Source: Butyricimonas muris
GTDB lineage: Bacteria > Bacteroidota > Bacteroidia > Bacteroidales > Marinifilaceae
Length of the DNA stretch: 64,000 bases
NCBI RefSeq assembly: GCF_046365375.1
Contig: NZ_JBKEIT010000006.1
Location: forward strand, 291,706-355,705
Direction: 5' to 3'
Under the pieces are notes generated by a model. The model was not told where the DNA came from. It did not search any database and saw only the letters and a program-made list of their open reading frames with translations. A program made the position numbers and the translations under genes. Every line of letters begins with the position of its first letter. Within the stretch, counting starts at the first letter, position 1. Below are positions 8,212 to 17,645 of this stretch, piece by piece.

Positions 8212-8291
8212 TATTTAAGATTTATGATTTATGATTTGTGATTAACCGCTATCTTTGTCATTCGGTAAAGCCGAGTTACAAGTTGTAATTA
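8212..8291. repeat. Composite repeat element A-core-C (copy E3)
   Basis: A-words (ATTTATGATTTATGATTT) are followed by the core GTGATTAACCGC at 8239-8250, a small hairpin TCGG-TAAAG-CCGA near 8262-8274, and C-words GAGTTACAAGTTGTAA. The order is the same as in the elements at 46955 and 55154. A -7 box (TATCTTTG, 8250-8257) lies inside this copy and probably serves purD. Confidence 0.6.
8250..8257 (+). promoter_or_regulatory. Probable -7 box for purD
   Basis: TATCTTTG matches the TAnnTTTG box. The -33 region is weak because no TTTG occurs at the right spacing. The box lies within a composite repeat element, 48 bases before the purD start. Confidence 0.45.
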
Positions 8292-8304
8292 TTATAAGAT
8301 AACA

Positions 8305-9573
8305 ATGAAGGTATTATTATTGGGTAGTGGCGGACGCGAGCATGCGTTGGCGTGGAAAATAAACGAGAGTGAGAGATTGACAACGTTATATGTTGCACCG
8401 GGAAATGCCGGAACTGCCGGGATCGCGGAGAACGTGAATATTAAGGTGACGGACTTCGAGACATTGGCTGCATTTGTCGAGAATAACGGCATCGAGATGT
8501 TGGTCGTGGGACCGGAAGATCCGCTGGTGGAAGGTATTCGGGATTATTTCGAGGCTGATGCCCGTTTTGCACACTTGATGATCGTGGGTCCCGGAAAGGC
8601 GGGAGCGATATTGGAAGGGAGCAAGGATTTCGCGAAAGAATTTATGATTCGTCACCATATCCCGACGGCGGGTTACTTGACCGTGACGAAAGAAAATATA
8701 GAGGACGGGGTTGATTTTCTGAAAACACTGAAACCGCCTTACGTGTTGAAGGCTGACGGACTGGCTGCCGGTAAGGGTGTCTTGATATTGAATGATATCG
8801 AGGAGGCGAAAAGTGAACTCCGCTTGATGTTGGACGGTAAGTTCGGTAAGGCGGGTAATCGAGTGGTGATAGAGGAATTCTTGAGCGGGATAGAGCTTTC
8901 CGTGTTCGCCCTCACGGACGGGAAAGATTATAAGATATTAGGCTCTGCCAAAGATTACAAACGTATCGGGGAAGGGGATACCGGATTGAACACGGGTGGA
9001 ATGGGAGCCGTTTCTCCGGTGCCGTTTGCCGACGAGGAGTTCAACCGGAAGGTGGAAGAGCGGATTGTACGTCCGACGATAGAGGGTTTCCGAGCGGAAG
9101 GTATCGATTACAAGGGATTCGTTTTCTTCGGGTTGATGAATGTTGCGGGTGATCCTTACGTGATCGAGTACAACGTGCGTATGGGTGATCCGGAAACGGA
9201 AGTCGTGTTACCGAGATTGAAGACGGATATCTTATCTTTATTCGAGGCGATGGCGAAGGGCGAGTTAAAACAAGCTGCTTTTGATTTGGATTCCCGTTTT
9301 TGCACAACGGTCATGTTGGTATCGCAGGGTTACCCGGGAGATTACGAGAAAGGAAAGGTTATTACCGGATTGGAGAACGTGGAGGGTAGTATCGTGTTTC
9401 ACGCGGGAACAAAATTGACAGACGGGAAAGTGTTGACAAACGGGGGGCGCGTATTGGCTGTCAGCTCGTATGGCGATACCATGAAAGAGGCTTTGACTCA
9501 ATCATACAAGAACGTAGCGAAAATTCATTTCGAGGGAATGAATTTCAGGCGTGATATAGGGTTTGATTTATAG
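8305..9573 (+). CDS. purD: Phosphoribosylamine-glycine ligase
   Basis: PurD (GAR synthetase) joins 5-phosphoribosylamine and glycine using ATP, the second step of purine synthesis. The 422 residues are standard length. The N-terminal motif VLLLGSGGREHALAW is at residues 3-17. The ATP-grasp domain carries KADGLAAGKGV (about 150-160), and GAVSPVPFAD is near 235. The signature RMGDPETEVVLPRL is near 292-305. No other pur genes are adjacent. The next gene, a membrane protein, follows after 12 bases, so they are likely one transcript. Confidence 0.97.
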   Translation: MKVLLLGSGGREHALAWKINESERLTTLYVAPGNAGTAGIAENVNIKVTDFETLAAFVENNGIEMLVVGPEDPLVEGIRDYFEADARFAHLMIVGPGKAGAILEGSKDFAKEFMIRHHIPTAGYLTVTKENIEDGVDFLKTLKPPYVLKADGLAAGKGVLILNDIEEAKSELRLMLDGKFGKAGNRVVIEEFLSGIELSVFALTDGKDYKILGSAKDYKRIGEGDTGLNTGGMGAVSPVPFADEEFNRKVEERIVRPTIEGFRAEGIDYKGFVFFGLMNVAGDPYVIEYNVRMGDPETEVVLPRLKTDILSLFEAMAKGELKQAAFDLDSRFCTTVMLVSQGYPGDYEKGKVITGLENVEGSIVFHAGTKLTDGKVLTNGGRVLAVSSYGDTMKEALTQSYKNVAKIHFEGMNFRRDIGFDL

Positions 9574-9585
9574 CACGCGAAGAAA

Positions 9586-10560
9586 ATGGGATTCAACTCG
9601 GTACTGAAGTCGAAAAATTTGTATTTGTTATATTTGTTGCCGTTTATTCTGGTAGCAATAGCATTTTTACGTTTCACGCTGGATGGAGACGGGGGAATCA
9701 TTTGCCGCGAGAATGGTTTAATCTCATTTCCTTTTTTAAACGAAAACCAGCATCTTCTTTGGTTAAAGGCGGCAGGGATGTTCGTGTTGTTGTGCTTGTC
9801 TTTTCTGATCTTCTTTATCGCGGACCGGTACAAATTTTTATCCCGTATTACCGTGTTGCCCGCGTTGCTCTATGCTTTGATGTCGGCGGGAATTATTTGT
9901 CATTATGGCGTGAATAATTACCTGCTGGCAGCATTTTGCATGATTGTGGCGATATCCCGTTTGCAGTCGGCTATCGTGCACTCGAACTCCAATGCTCCCG
10001 TGTTCGGGTTCGGTTTGTTTACTTGTTTGGCAGTCTTGCTTTGTCCCAAGTTAGTGTCGTTGTTGCTTTGGGCTATCGTGGTATTGCCTTTCTCCGGTCG
10101 GGCGAATGTCAAGGACTTGGTAGCCTTGTTTATCGGCTTTTTTACCACTCTGTTTTTTACCGCCGCCTACTATTTCTGGACAGATCAATTATTCGAACTC
10201 CCGGCAGTGTTCTCGGAAACGTTGTTAGCGGGGGAAGGCTTCTGGAGGTTGATGCCGGAGAAACTGGCTGCCTATATCGTTTTCGGGGTACTGATTATCG
10301 TGTCGTTGTACAACGTGATCGTGAACTCTGCGACCGCTATTGTTGCGCAACGGAGAGGCATATTTTCAATGCTCTCGATGCTATTGTTCGCGGGTAGTTC
10401 CTTGTTTTTTATTCCATTCAATTGCCATGGCATCATGCTGATACTCGCGATACCCTTGTCCTACTTGTTTTCACAATATTTTATCTCACACCGCACCCGA
10501 TGGTTGGGAAACGTGTTGTTTCTCCTCTTGTTGGCGGCGTGTGTTTGGACTATTTGGTAG
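9586..10560 (+). CDS. Polytopic membrane protein of unknown function
   Basis: This 324-residue protein has about nine or ten hydrophobic segments. They begin with LYLLYLLPFILVAIAFL near residue 11 and end with WLGNVLFLLLLAACVWTIW at the C-terminus. It contains no recognisable catalytic or transport motif. It lies 12 bases after purD on the same strand and ends 25 bases before the convergent dihydroorotase gene. It resembles uncharacterised Bacteroidota membrane proteins (possibly the DUF6427 group), but I cannot confirm that. Function unknown. Confidence 0.75.
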   Translation: MGFNSVLKSKNLYLLYLLPFILVAIAFLRFTLDGDGGIICRENGLISFPFLNENQHLLWLKAAGMFVLLCLSFLIFFIADRYKFLSRITVLPALLYALMSAGIICHYGVNNYLLAAFCMIVAISRLQSAIVHSNSNAPVFGFGLFTCLAVLLCPKLVSLLLWAIVVLPFSGRANVKDLVALFIGFFTTLFFTAAYYFWTDQLFELPAVFSETLLAGEGFWRLMPEKLAAYIVFGVLIIVSLYNVIVNSATAIVAQRRGIFSMLSMLLFAGSSLFFIPFNCHGIMLILAIPLSYLFSQYFISHRTRWLGNVLFLLLLAACVWTIW

Positions 10561-10585
10561 AATATCAGGGTACAAATGTCGTACT

Positions 10586-11911
10586 CTAGTAGAATGTCAA
10601 CATCTCTCCGCGTACCTTCTCGTTGATTTTACCGTTGTTGTACACGATTTGTCCATTCACGATTGTTGTTGCCACTTTATAAGTAAATGTCATTCCTTCC
10701 AATGGCGACCAACCGCATTTGTATCGTAAATTTCTTTTCCTGACCGTCCACGGGTGTTTTTCAAAGATGGCGATATCCGCCTTGTAGCCTTCCCGCAAGT
10801 AGCCTCTTTCCTCGACATGAAAGATATCAGCGGGGGCATGGCACATTTTGTCAACGACGTTTTCAAGCGTGATTTCACCCCGTTCCATGAGTTCCAGCAT
10901 GACCACCAGCGAATGTTGTACCATGGGGCCGCCGCTTGCCGATTTGATATAAACACCGGCTTTCTCTTCCGGCAAGTGGGGGGCGTGGTCGGTGGCAACG
11001 ACGTCCAGACGGTGTTCATTCAGCCCTTGCAACAATGCCTTCCTGTCACTCTCTGCCTTGATTGCCGGATTCCATTTCACGAGGGAGCCTTTCGTGATGT
11101 ATGCCTTGCTGTTGAACCATAAATGGTGGACACAAACTTCCCCGGTGATACGCTTTTCTTTTCTGGGGCCTTCGTCTAGCAGAGCCACTTCCTCTTCCGT
11201 GCTTAAGTGGAGTATGTGCAGGCGGCTGTTATGCTCGCGAGCCAATGCTGCGGCTAGAGAGGAACTCTTGTAGCATGCTTCCCGGCTGCGGATCACGGGG
11301 TGGCAATACGTGGGGATGTTGTCGCCGAGCATTTCTTGAAGAAGTGCCAGATTCCGGTTAATCGTGGGAGTATCCTCGCAGTGCGTGGCAATTAAAACGG
11401 GAGATTCGGCAAATATGCGTTCCAGTGCTTCCGGGCTATCGACGAGCATGTTACCCGTGGATGAACCCATGAATACTTTTACCCCGCAGGTCGTGTGGGG
11501 ATCGACATTTCTGATCTCGTCAATGTTATCCACGGTTGCCCCAAGGTAGAATGAATAATTCACGACAGCGTTCTCCCGGGCGATTTGTTGTTTTTCCCGC
11601 AACAATTCGTTCGTGACGGTGGGCGGCTTCACGTTGGGCATATCCATGAACGAAGTGACCCCACCTGCTGCCGCGGCACGGCTTCCTTCCCCTATATCCC
11701 CCTTGTGGGTTAAACCCGGTTCGCGAAAATGTACTTGGTCGTCAATCACGCCGGGTATAATAAATTTTCCCGTCGCGTCAATGACTTTTACACCCTTGGG
11801 GATTTCAGTGATTCCGCCTTCAATGATTTTCTCGATCCTGTCGTTTTGAATAAGAATATCACCTTTAAATGTTCTCCCTTCGTTTATGATTGTTCCACCG
11901 TGAATAAGCAT
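10586..11911 (-). CDS. pyrC: Dihydroorotase
   Basis: Dihydroorotase cyclises N-carbamoyl-aspartate to dihydroorotate in pyrimidine synthesis. The 441 residues match the class I amidohydrolase type common in Bacteroidota. The metal site DDQVHFREPG is at about residues 57-66. GGVTSFMDMPN lies near 86-96, and the carboxylated-lysine region is GVKVFMGSSTGN near 142-153. IATHCED and HILHLST supply further metal-binding His, and VVATDHAPHLPEEK near 306-319 holds the last aspartate. Note that DDQVHFR has Gln where most members have Val or Ile-His-Val; the HxR metal pair is intact. pyrE, for a later step, lies far away at 59.9 kb. Confidence 0.93.
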   Translation of the reverse strand: MLIHGGTIINEGRTFKGDILIQNDRIEKIIEGGITEIPKGVKVIDATGKFIIPGVIDDQVHFREPGLTHKGDIGEGSRAAAAGGVTSFMDMPNVKPPTVTNELLREKQQIARENAVVNYSFYLGATVDNIDEIRNVDPHTTCGVKVFMGSSTGNMLVDSPEALERIFAESPVLIATHCEDTPTINRNLALLQEMLGDNIPTYCHPVIRSREACYKSSSLAAALAREHNSRLHILHLSTEEEVALLDEGPRKEKRITGEVCVHHLWFNSKAYITKGSLVKWNPAIKAESDRKALLQGLNEHRLDVVATDHAPHLPEEKAGVYIKSASGGPMVQHSLVVMLELMERGEITLENVVDKMCHAPADIFHVEERGYLREGYKADIAIFEKHPWTVRKRNLRYKCGWSPLEGMTFTYKVATTIVNGQIVYNNGKINEKVRGEMLTFY

Positions 11912-12055
11912 ATTAATTTATGATTTACGATTTTTGATTTACGATTGAATAATTCTGAGATTTAGATTTCTGTTAATTTCTTGATTTATGATTTTCCGTT
12001 AACCGATGCTTCTAAAATCGTAAATCGTAATTCATAAATCGTAAATTAATCCGTC
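11912..12055. repeat. A-word inverted intergenic repeat
   Basis: Forward words (ATTTATGATTTACGATTTTT) directly follow the dihydroorotase start region. Reverse words (CTAAAATCGTAAATCGTAAT) occur at about 12011-12048. Between them is a core with CCGTTAACCGATGCTTC near 11997-12013, similar to the core of the composite elements at 46955 and 55154. Confidence 0.65.
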
Positions 12056-12068
12056 GGCAATCACAGAA

Positions 12069-12803
12069 TTAATTTATTCTCTTTTTACGTTTCCCGATGC
12101 TTCTGAGTTTCATGGTGATGACACCCCAGAATGCTTCGTTGAATATACCACCGCTCATTTTGGACGTGCCTAGGGTGCGGTCGGTGAAGATAATCGGGAC
12201 TTCTTTCAGTTTGAACCCGAGTATCCATGTCGTGAATTTCATTTCGATCTGGAATGCGTATCCTTTGAATCGGATTTTGTCCAAGTTGATTTCTTCCAGA
12301 ACCTTTCTCGTGTAGCACACGAATCCGGCTGTGGCGTCATGTACTTTCATGCCCGTGATCATTCGCACGTACTTGGAAGCAAAGTAAGACATCAGTACCC
12401 GTCCCATAGGCCAGTTCACAACGTTGACGCCGGTGACGTAGCGGGAGCCGATAGCCATGTCGCCCTCTCCCGAAGCACAAGCGTTGTAAAGTTTCACCAG
12501 ATCGTCCGGGTTATGCGAAAAGTCCGCGTCCATCTCGAAAATGTAGTTGTACCCGTGTTCCAGAGCCCATTTGAATCCGGCGATGTAAGCGGTGCCTAAT
12601 CCCAATTTCCCCTTTCGCTCGATCATGTGGAGTTGCGGGAACTCGGTTTGCAGGCGTTTGACGATTTGTGCCGTTCCATCGGGAGAATTATCCTCGATAA
12701 CAAGGGCATCAAATGCCGGGGTAAGCGTGAAAACGTGTCGGAGAATGTTTTCGATATTCTCTTTCTCGTTATAGGTAGGTATGATGACAACTCTGTCGTT
12801 CAT
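12069..12803 (-). CDS. Polyprenol-phosphate mannosyltransferase-like GT2 glycosyltransferase
   Basis: This 244-residue GT2 enzyme resembles dolichol/polyprenol monophosphomannose synthases. The N-terminal nucleotide-sugar site is VVIIPTYNEKENI (residues 4-16). VIEDNSPDGT lies near 35-44, the metal-binding FEMDADFSHNP near 89-99, and GSRYVTG near 118. It has no C-terminal membrane anchor, so it acts at the cytoplasmic face of the inner membrane on polyprenyl phosphate. The product would be a lipid-linked sugar donor, for example for protein O-glycosylation, which is common in this phylum. It lies 11 bases downstream of murF on the same strand, so the two are likely co-transcribed. Sugar specificity cannot be read from sequence. 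Confidence 0.9.
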   Translation of the reverse strand: MNDRVVIIPTYNEKENIENILRHVFTLTPAFDALVIEDNSPDGTAQIVKRLQTEFPQLHMIERKGKLGLGTAYIAGFKWALEHGYNYIFEMDADFSHNPDDLVKLYNACASGEGDMAIGSRYVTGVNVVNWPMGRVLMSYFASKYVRMITGMKVHDATAGFVCYTRKVLEEINLDKIRFKGYAFQIEMKFTTWILGFKLKEVPIIFTDRTLGTSKMSGGIFNEAFWGVITMKLRSIGKRKKRIN

Positions 12804-12814
12804 AACGATATATT

Positions 12815-14107
12815 TTATAAATAGTCAATAATCCGTTCCAACTTGTTCCCCCGGGAGCCTTTCACCAAAATGAAAGAATTTACCACTTCATGCGTTTTTA
12901 AATGTTCAATCAGAGTATCCGTGTCGGGAAAATAGGTTGTAAATGTATAGTTATTTATGATAGATTCAAAATTATGCCCCACGACAAATACTCGCGGGAA
13001 ATTGTGATTCGCGATCATATCCATGATTTCCCGGTGCGCTTCGTGTGATATGTCCCCAAGTTCCCGCATTTCGCCGATAATGATGAGTTTGTTGTCCGCT
13101 TTCATTTCCGCGAAGTTGGAAATAGCCGCCCGCATACTGCTGAGATTAGCGTTGTATGCGTCCAGAATGATGGTATTCTGTTCGGTTTTCAGTAATTGGG
13201 AGCGTAGATTCGAGGGCGTGTAGGCTTCTATCGCTGCCTGTATTTGCAGCGGGTCTACCTCGAAAAATATTCCCGCGGCAGAGGCTGCCATGGCATTGTC
13301 GAAGTTGTAGCCCCCGATCAGTTTGGTACGTATATAAAGATGCCCTTGGCGGGTTTTTATCGTGTACACCAGATAGGGTGCGGTTTGCGCTATCTCGCCC
13401 TTGACTAAATCTCCGTCCGCGCCGTAAGTATATCGTTTCGCACCCTCGGACAGGCGGCAAAGCAGTTCATCTTCCCCATTCACGAAAAGAATACCTTGTT
13501 TCGCCTTGACGGATTTGTACAGGGCACTTTTTGTTTCGATGATATTCTCGTAACTGCCGAAACCTTCCAAATGTGCGTAACCGATGTTGGTTATAATCCC
13601 GTAATCCGGTTCTGCGATTTCGCACAGGTCTTTGATTTCACCGGGGTGGTTGGCACCCATTTCCACGATGCCGAATTCCGTGTCTGTATCCATGCTGAGC
13701 AAGGTGAGCGGAACCCCGATATGGTTATTCAAATTACCTTTGGTGGCAACGGTTTTGTACTTTTTCGAGAGTACGGCATGGCATAATTCTTTCGTGGTTG
13801 TCTTGCCGTTTGTCCCGGTGATGCCTAAAATGGGGATGTTTAACTGTCTGCGGTGATGATTCGCCAGTTGTTGCAGAAAGCGTAATGTATCGGGAATGAG
13901 TACGCACCGGGGCGAGATGTTGTACTCGGCTTCATCAATGACGACGTACCTTGCTCCTTGTGCTATAGCTTTCTCCGCGAATGTGTTACCGTTATGATTT
14001 TCCCCTTTTAAGGCAATAAATATATCCCTTTCTTTTATTTCCCGGGAGTCGGTGGTAACCCGACTGCCTTCCCGGAAGGCCTTGTATATAGATTCTAATT
14101 CTTCCAT
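12815..14107 (-). CDS. murF: UDP-N-acetylmuramoyl-tripeptide-D-alanyl-D-alanine ligase
   Basis: MurF adds D-Ala-D-Ala to UDP-MurNAc-tripeptide, the last cytoplasmic step of the peptidoglycan precursor. The 430 residues are normal length. The N-terminal domain shows TDSREIKERDIFIALKG (about residues 19-35). The ATP loop ILGITGTNGKTTTKEL is near 97-112. NLNNHIGVPLTLL is near 131-143, EMGANHPGEI near 157-166, and the C-terminal domain has DAYNANLSSMRAAI near 314-327. The rest of the mur cluster is not here; murB is at 56.8 kb. It heads a two-gene unit with the glycosyltransferase. Confidence 0.96.
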   Translation of the reverse strand: MEELESIYKAFREGSRVTTDSREIKERDIFIALKGENHNGNTFAEKAIAQGARYVVIDEAEYNISPRCVLIPDTLRFLQQLANHHRRQLNIPILGITGTNGKTTTKELCHAVLSKKYKTVATKGNLNNHIGVPLTLLSMDTDTEFGIVEMGANHPGEIKDLCEIAEPDYGIITNIGYAHLEGFGSYENIIETKSALYKSVKAKQGILFVNGEDELLCRLSEGAKRYTYGADGDLVKGEIAQTAPYLVYTIKTRQGHLYIRTKLIGGYNFDNAMAASAAGIFFEVDPLQIQAAIEAYTPSNLRSQLLKTEQNTIILDAYNANLSSMRAAISNFAEMKADNKLIIIGEMRELGDISHEAHREIMDMIANHNFPRVFVVGHNFESIINNYTFTTYFPDTDTLIEHLKTHEVVNSFILVKGSRGNKLERIIDYL

Positions 14108-14161
14108 CTTTCGTTTTATTCGATAGGAATTACAAATTTATAAAAATAAATGAACCGATCA

Positions 14162-14222
14162 ATTTTAGATTTATGATTTTAGATTTACGATTCTGTGATT
14201 GGGTGATTTTTTATTAATATCG
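14162..14222. repeat. A-word repeat with partial core
   Basis: Forward words (TTTTAGATTTATGATTTTAG) are followed by GTGATTGGGTGATTTTTTAT, which resembles the core of other elements. It lies between the divergent murF and ispF genes. Confidence 0.55.
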
Positions 14223-14246
14223 CGGGATAATTTAATCTTAGAAATA

Positions 14247-14726
14247 ATGAAAATCAAGACAGGGTTGGGGATTGATGTCCACCGGTTGGAACCGGGGTTG
14301 GATTTTTGGCTCGGGGGAATCAAGTTGCAACATGATAAAGGTTGCGTGGCACATTCGGACGGGGATGTGTTGATACACGCTATATGTGATGCACTTCTGG
14401 GAGCTGCCGGGTTGGATGATATCGGGACGTATTTCCCGGATACAGCTCCCGCGTACAAGGGAATCGACAGCAAGATATTGTTGAAGAAAGTGGTCGAAAT
14501 GCTTGAACGGAAATGTTTTTCTGTCGGGAATATCGATTGTGTCATCTGCCTGCAACGCCCGAAAATTAAGATGCGGACACTGGAGATGAGGGAATGTCTG
14601 GCAGAGATTATAGGAATTGATGTCGATGATCTCACGATAAAGGCTACGACCACGGAACAACTCGGTTTCGAGGGTAGGGAAGAAGGGGTTTCAGCCTATG
14701 CTACCGTGCTGCTTATCAAGTTATAA
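14247..14726 (+). CDS. ispF: 2-C-methyl-D-erythritol 2,4-cyclodiphosphate synthase
   Basis: IspF forms the cyclic diphosphate in the MEP isoprenoid pathway, with release of CMP. The start at 14247 (MKIKTGLGIDVHRLE) gives 159 residues, the family norm. An in-frame ATG at 14199 would add 16 unconserved residues. The metal-binding GIDVHRLE is at residues 7-14, AHSDGDVLIHAICDALLGAAG near 38-58, DIGTYFPDT near 60-68, and ATTTEQLGFEGREEG near 131-145. It is a single-gene transcript ended by a strong hairpin. Confidence 0.96.
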   Translation: MKIKTGLGIDVHRLEPGLDFWLGGIKLQHDKGCVAHSDGDVLIHAICDALLGAAGLDDIGTYFPDTAPAYKGIDSKILLKKVVEMLERKCFSVGNIDCVICLQRPKIKMRTLEMRECLAEIIGIDVDDLTIKATTTEQLGFEGREEGVSAYATVLLIKL

Positions 14727-14760
14727 AAAAGGAAAGCCGAGCGGCTTTCCTTTTTTTATT
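14725..14760 (+). terminator. Terminator between ispF and the C1 peptidase gene
   Basis: GGAAAGCCGA and GCGGCTTTCC pair, flanked by A and T tracts on either side. It can therefore serve both convergent genes. Confidence 0.88.
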
Positions 14761-16140
14761 TTAGTTCATGTAGTCCCACATGGGTAACAGGATTGGTTTC
14801 TGGTTCAATGCCTTCAAGGCTTTTTCTCCCAAGTATTTTTTATGAATTACCACGCGGAAGATGTATTCGTCAAACCATTTGTCCGTGAACGTGAGATAGC
14901 CGTTATGTCCCGCTTGCGGTCCCCAGCTATTCTCGAATTCCCATTTCGTGGGGTTCCCGTTCTCGTCAACATCCACTGCCATGAGCACCATGGCGTGAGC
15001 GGAACCGCTTTGGCGGGTGAGAATACGTGCTTTTTTATCCATGGAGAAGTCTACGCCCATTAAAGAGTTGTAGTCGTACATCTCCGGGTCGAGAATCCCG
15101 GTTTCCCGGTTGAAGAATTTACCCACGTCGCTGGAAGTGTACATTGCCTCGTTCCCTTTGATTGAAGCAATTGCAGCTTGCTTGATGTCCTCGTTCGGCA
15201 GGTTCAGGTACACCCAGTTGATACCCTCTATCGTGTTGCGATAGTTCTGGATATCGTATATTTTGTAATATTCCCGGGTGGGGTCGTTCATAATCATGAT
15301 ATAGTTCTCCGGGCTGTAATCGGCGGGAGTGATTTCCTTGTAGAACTGTTGCGGGGTGTAGTTTGCCAATTCCTTGATATCGCCGTTTTTATCCTTGTAT
15401 CTCCACGTGAAGGTGGTAGGCGGTTCGCCGAGGCAAAGAGCCAGAATACGGTAAATATCTTTCAGCACGGATATTTTTTCAACGCGCAAATCTTTGGCTT
15501 TCTTGCCTTGTGCCGCCATTTCCCGGATGGTGTAACCACCTTTGCGGAGGCGTTCATTGATTAACGATACCATGGCGTTGGTATTGTTCGAGTGGGCTGT
15601 TTCCGGCATCACCTCTTTCGGGACAACCCCGTATTTTTCGCCCAAATTGTAATAAAGATTCCATACGCCACCGTCGTTCACGGGAGCTTGGAACATATAG
15701 TACACGTCCCGATCGTCCATCGGCTTGCCGGCATTGGAAATCATGTTCTCGAGGAAAAGATTGGATTTCTCGAACATATCCCAGAAATAGAGATAATTGT
15801 GCGAGAAGTCAAAATTGGTAAGATTGTATTTCTCCATGATGCTCGGGCGCAACACGTTCATGGACGTGAACATCCAGCAACGTCCGGAACTTTTCTGGTC
15901 CGTGATGCCGTTCACTTTTACCCGATACTTGAAATAATGGTCTGTTTTGCCTTGTACTTCCCGGTTGAGGGCATTGCTACGGATGTCCTTGTCATTTGTC
16001 AGCACGTTCTGAATGGCTTTCGTGGCAGCGTCCTTCCGGAAACTCCCTTTGATATCGTTCAGTTCTTTCTCTCCTACCGTTTGAGCGCATAGCGTTCCCC
16101 CGGCCAAAAGCAGAGAAAATAATGTCGTGTATAACTTCAT
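14761..16140 (-). CDS. Secreted C1B (bleomycin hydrolase-like) cysteine peptidase
   Basis: This 459-residue protein of the C1B papain family (PepC/bleomycin hydrolase) has an N-terminal signal peptide ending near LCAQ (residues 1-20). Export contrasts with the cytosolic PepC of Firmicutes. The catalytic Cys lies in SSGRCWMFTSMNVLRP (about 84-99), the His in SGSAHAMVLMAVDVD (about 376-390) and the Asn in EFENSWG (about 400-406). Bleomycin hydrolases act as aminopeptidases in a barrel-shaped hexamer. Periplasmic peptide trimming is the likely role. It is monocistronic, with repeat words upstream. Confidence 0.92.
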   Translation of the reverse strand: MKLYTTLFSLLLAGGTLCAQTVGEKELNDIKGSFRKDAATKAIQNVLTNDKDIRSNALNREVQGKTDHYFKYRVKVNGITDQKSSGRCWMFTSMNVLRPSIMEKYNLTNFDFSHNYLYFWDMFEKSNLFLENMISNAGKPMDDRDVYYMFQAPVNDGGVWNLYYNLGEKYGVVPKEVMPETAHSNNTNAMVSLINERLRKGGYTIREMAAQGKKAKDLRVEKISVLKDIYRILALCLGEPPTTFTWRYKDKNGDIKELANYTPQQFYKEITPADYSPENYIMIMNDPTREYYKIYDIQNYRNTIEGINWVYLNLPNEDIKQAAIASIKGNEAMYTSSDVGKFFNRETGILDPEMYDYNSLMGVDFSMDKKARILTRQSGSAHAMVLMAVDVDENGNPTKWEFENSWGPQAGHNGYLTFTDKWFDEYIFRVVIHKKYLGEKALKALNQKPILLPMWDYMN

Positions 16141-16243
16141 AATTTTAGATTTACGATTTTAGATTTATGATTTTGAAACGGAGAGTTGAAAATCGGAACA
16201 TGTGTGTAATTTCCAATTTTCAATTCTCCATTTTCAATTGTTT
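16141..16243. repeat. Mixed A/B-word repeat
   Basis: A-words (TTTTAGATTTACGATTTTAG) at 16143-16175 are followed by a spacer and then reverse B-words (CAATTTTCAATTCTCCATTT) up to the lpdA stop codon. Confidence 0.6.
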
Positions 16244-17645
16244 AAAGGTGAATTACCTCGTCGTAAGCGGCACAGGCAGCTTCCATCACGGCTTCGCTCA
16301 TGGTCGGGTGCGGGTGTACCGTTTTGATGATGTCGTGGGCGGTAGCTTTCATTTTGCGTGCAAGTACCATTTCGGCAATCATCTCGGTCACGTTCATACC
16401 TACCATGTGGGCACCTAGTAACGTGTTGTCGGCAGCGTTGAAAATCAGTTTGATAAAACCGTCATTGGCTCCTGCCGCGCTGGCTTTCCCGGATGCGGTG
16501 AAGGGGAATTTACCGATTTTGAGTTCATAGCCCGCTTCCCGCGCTTTTGCCTCGTTCAGTCCCACGGATGCAACCTCGGGTGTGGTGTACGTGCATCCCG
16601 GGATGTTCGTGTAGTCAATTGTTTCGGTGTGAACCCCGGCGATGTGTTCCACGCAACAGATGGCTTCAGCCGATGCCACGTGAGCCAGTGCCGGACCGTG
16701 CACGATGTCGCCGATAGCGTAAACGCCTTCCACGTTCGTGCGGTAGTACTCGTCGACCTTCACCCTACCTTTTTCCATTTCGATATTCAGCTCTTCCAAA
16801 CCGATATTTTCCACGTTCGGGCTGATTCCCACCGCCGAAAGCACGATTTCTGCCTCGTGTACTTCGATTTCACCCTTTTTATTTTTGATGTTTACTTTCA
16901 ACAGTTTTTCTCCGGCTTCCACGCTTTCCACGGATGATTTCACCATCACGTCGATGCCTGCTTTTTTGAAAGAACGTCCCACTTGTTTGGAAACTTCCTC
17001 GTCTTCTACCGGGAGGATTGTCGGCATGAATTCAACCAACAATACTTTGGTTCCCATGGCGTTGTAGAAGAATGCCAATTCGGAACCGATAGCTCCCGAG
17101 CCGACCACGATCATGGATTCCGGTTTGTGGTCGAGCGTCAGTGCTTGGCGGTACCCGATGATGCGTTTCCCGTCCTGCGGGATATTCGGCAATTGGCGTG
17201 AACGGGCACCGGTTGCCAGCACGATATGTTGTGCCTCGTGAACGGTTTTCTCGCCCGCCGCGTCGGTTACCTCAACTTTCTTGTCGGCGGTCAGTTTACC
17301 GTGCCCCTCGATCACTGTGATATTGTTTTTCTTGAAAAGGTATTGGATACCTTTACTCATCTTGTCGGCTACTCCCCGGCTGCGGGCGATAATGGCATCG
17401 AAATCCGGTTCCGCATGCTCAATTTTTACCCCGTAATCGGCGGCGTGTCCGGCGTACTCCAACACTTGAGCCGATTTTAGTAATGATTTCGTCGGGATAC
17501 AGCCCCAGTTCAAGCAGATACCCCCAAGTTCCGCACGTTCTATAACAGCCACGTTCATTCCCAGTTGTGAAGCACGGATGGCTGCCACGTATCCCCCGGG
17601 ACCACTACCTACCACGATTAAGTCGTATTTCATTTTATTTGTCAT
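16242..17645 (-). CDS. lpdA: Dihydrolipoyl dehydrogenase
   Basis: This FAD-dependent E3 enzyme reoxidises dihydrolipoamide with NAD+. The 467 residues have the full domain order. The FAD site is LIVVGSGPGGYVAAIRA (about 9-25) and the redox-active disulfide lies in GGICLNWGCIPTKSLL (about 41-56). The NAD site is MIVVGSGAIGSELA (about 178-191), GVYAIGDI is near 307-314, and the C-terminal active base region is TVHPHPTMSEAV (about 443-454). No E1/E2 or glycine-cleavage gene is adjacent, so the parent complex cannot be read from context. The second in-frame ATG (17633) starts MKYDLIVVG and may be the true start. Upstream lies a long AT-rich region. Confidence 0.95.
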   Translation of the reverse strand: MTNKMKYDLIVVGSGPGGYVAAIRASQLGMNVAVIERAELGGICLNWGCIPTKSLLKSAQVLEYAGHAADYGVKIEHAEPDFDAIIARSRGVADKMSKGIQYLFKKNNITVIEGHGKLTADKKVEVTDAAGEKTVHEAQHIVLATGARSRQLPNIPQDGKRIIGYRQALTLDHKPESMIVVGSGAIGSELAFFYNAMGTKVLLVEFMPTILPVEDEEVSKQVGRSFKKAGIDVMVKSSVESVEAGEKLLKVNIKNKKGEIEVHEAEIVLSAVGISPNVENIGLEELNIEMEKGRVKVDEYYRTNVEGVYAIGDIVHGPALAHVASAEAICCVEHIAGVHTETIDYTNIPGCTYTTPEVASVGLNEAKAREAGYELKIGKFPFTASGKASAAGANDGFIKLIFNAADNTLLGAHMVGMNVTEMIAEMVLARKMKATAHDIIKTVHPHPTMSEAVMEAACAAYDEVIHL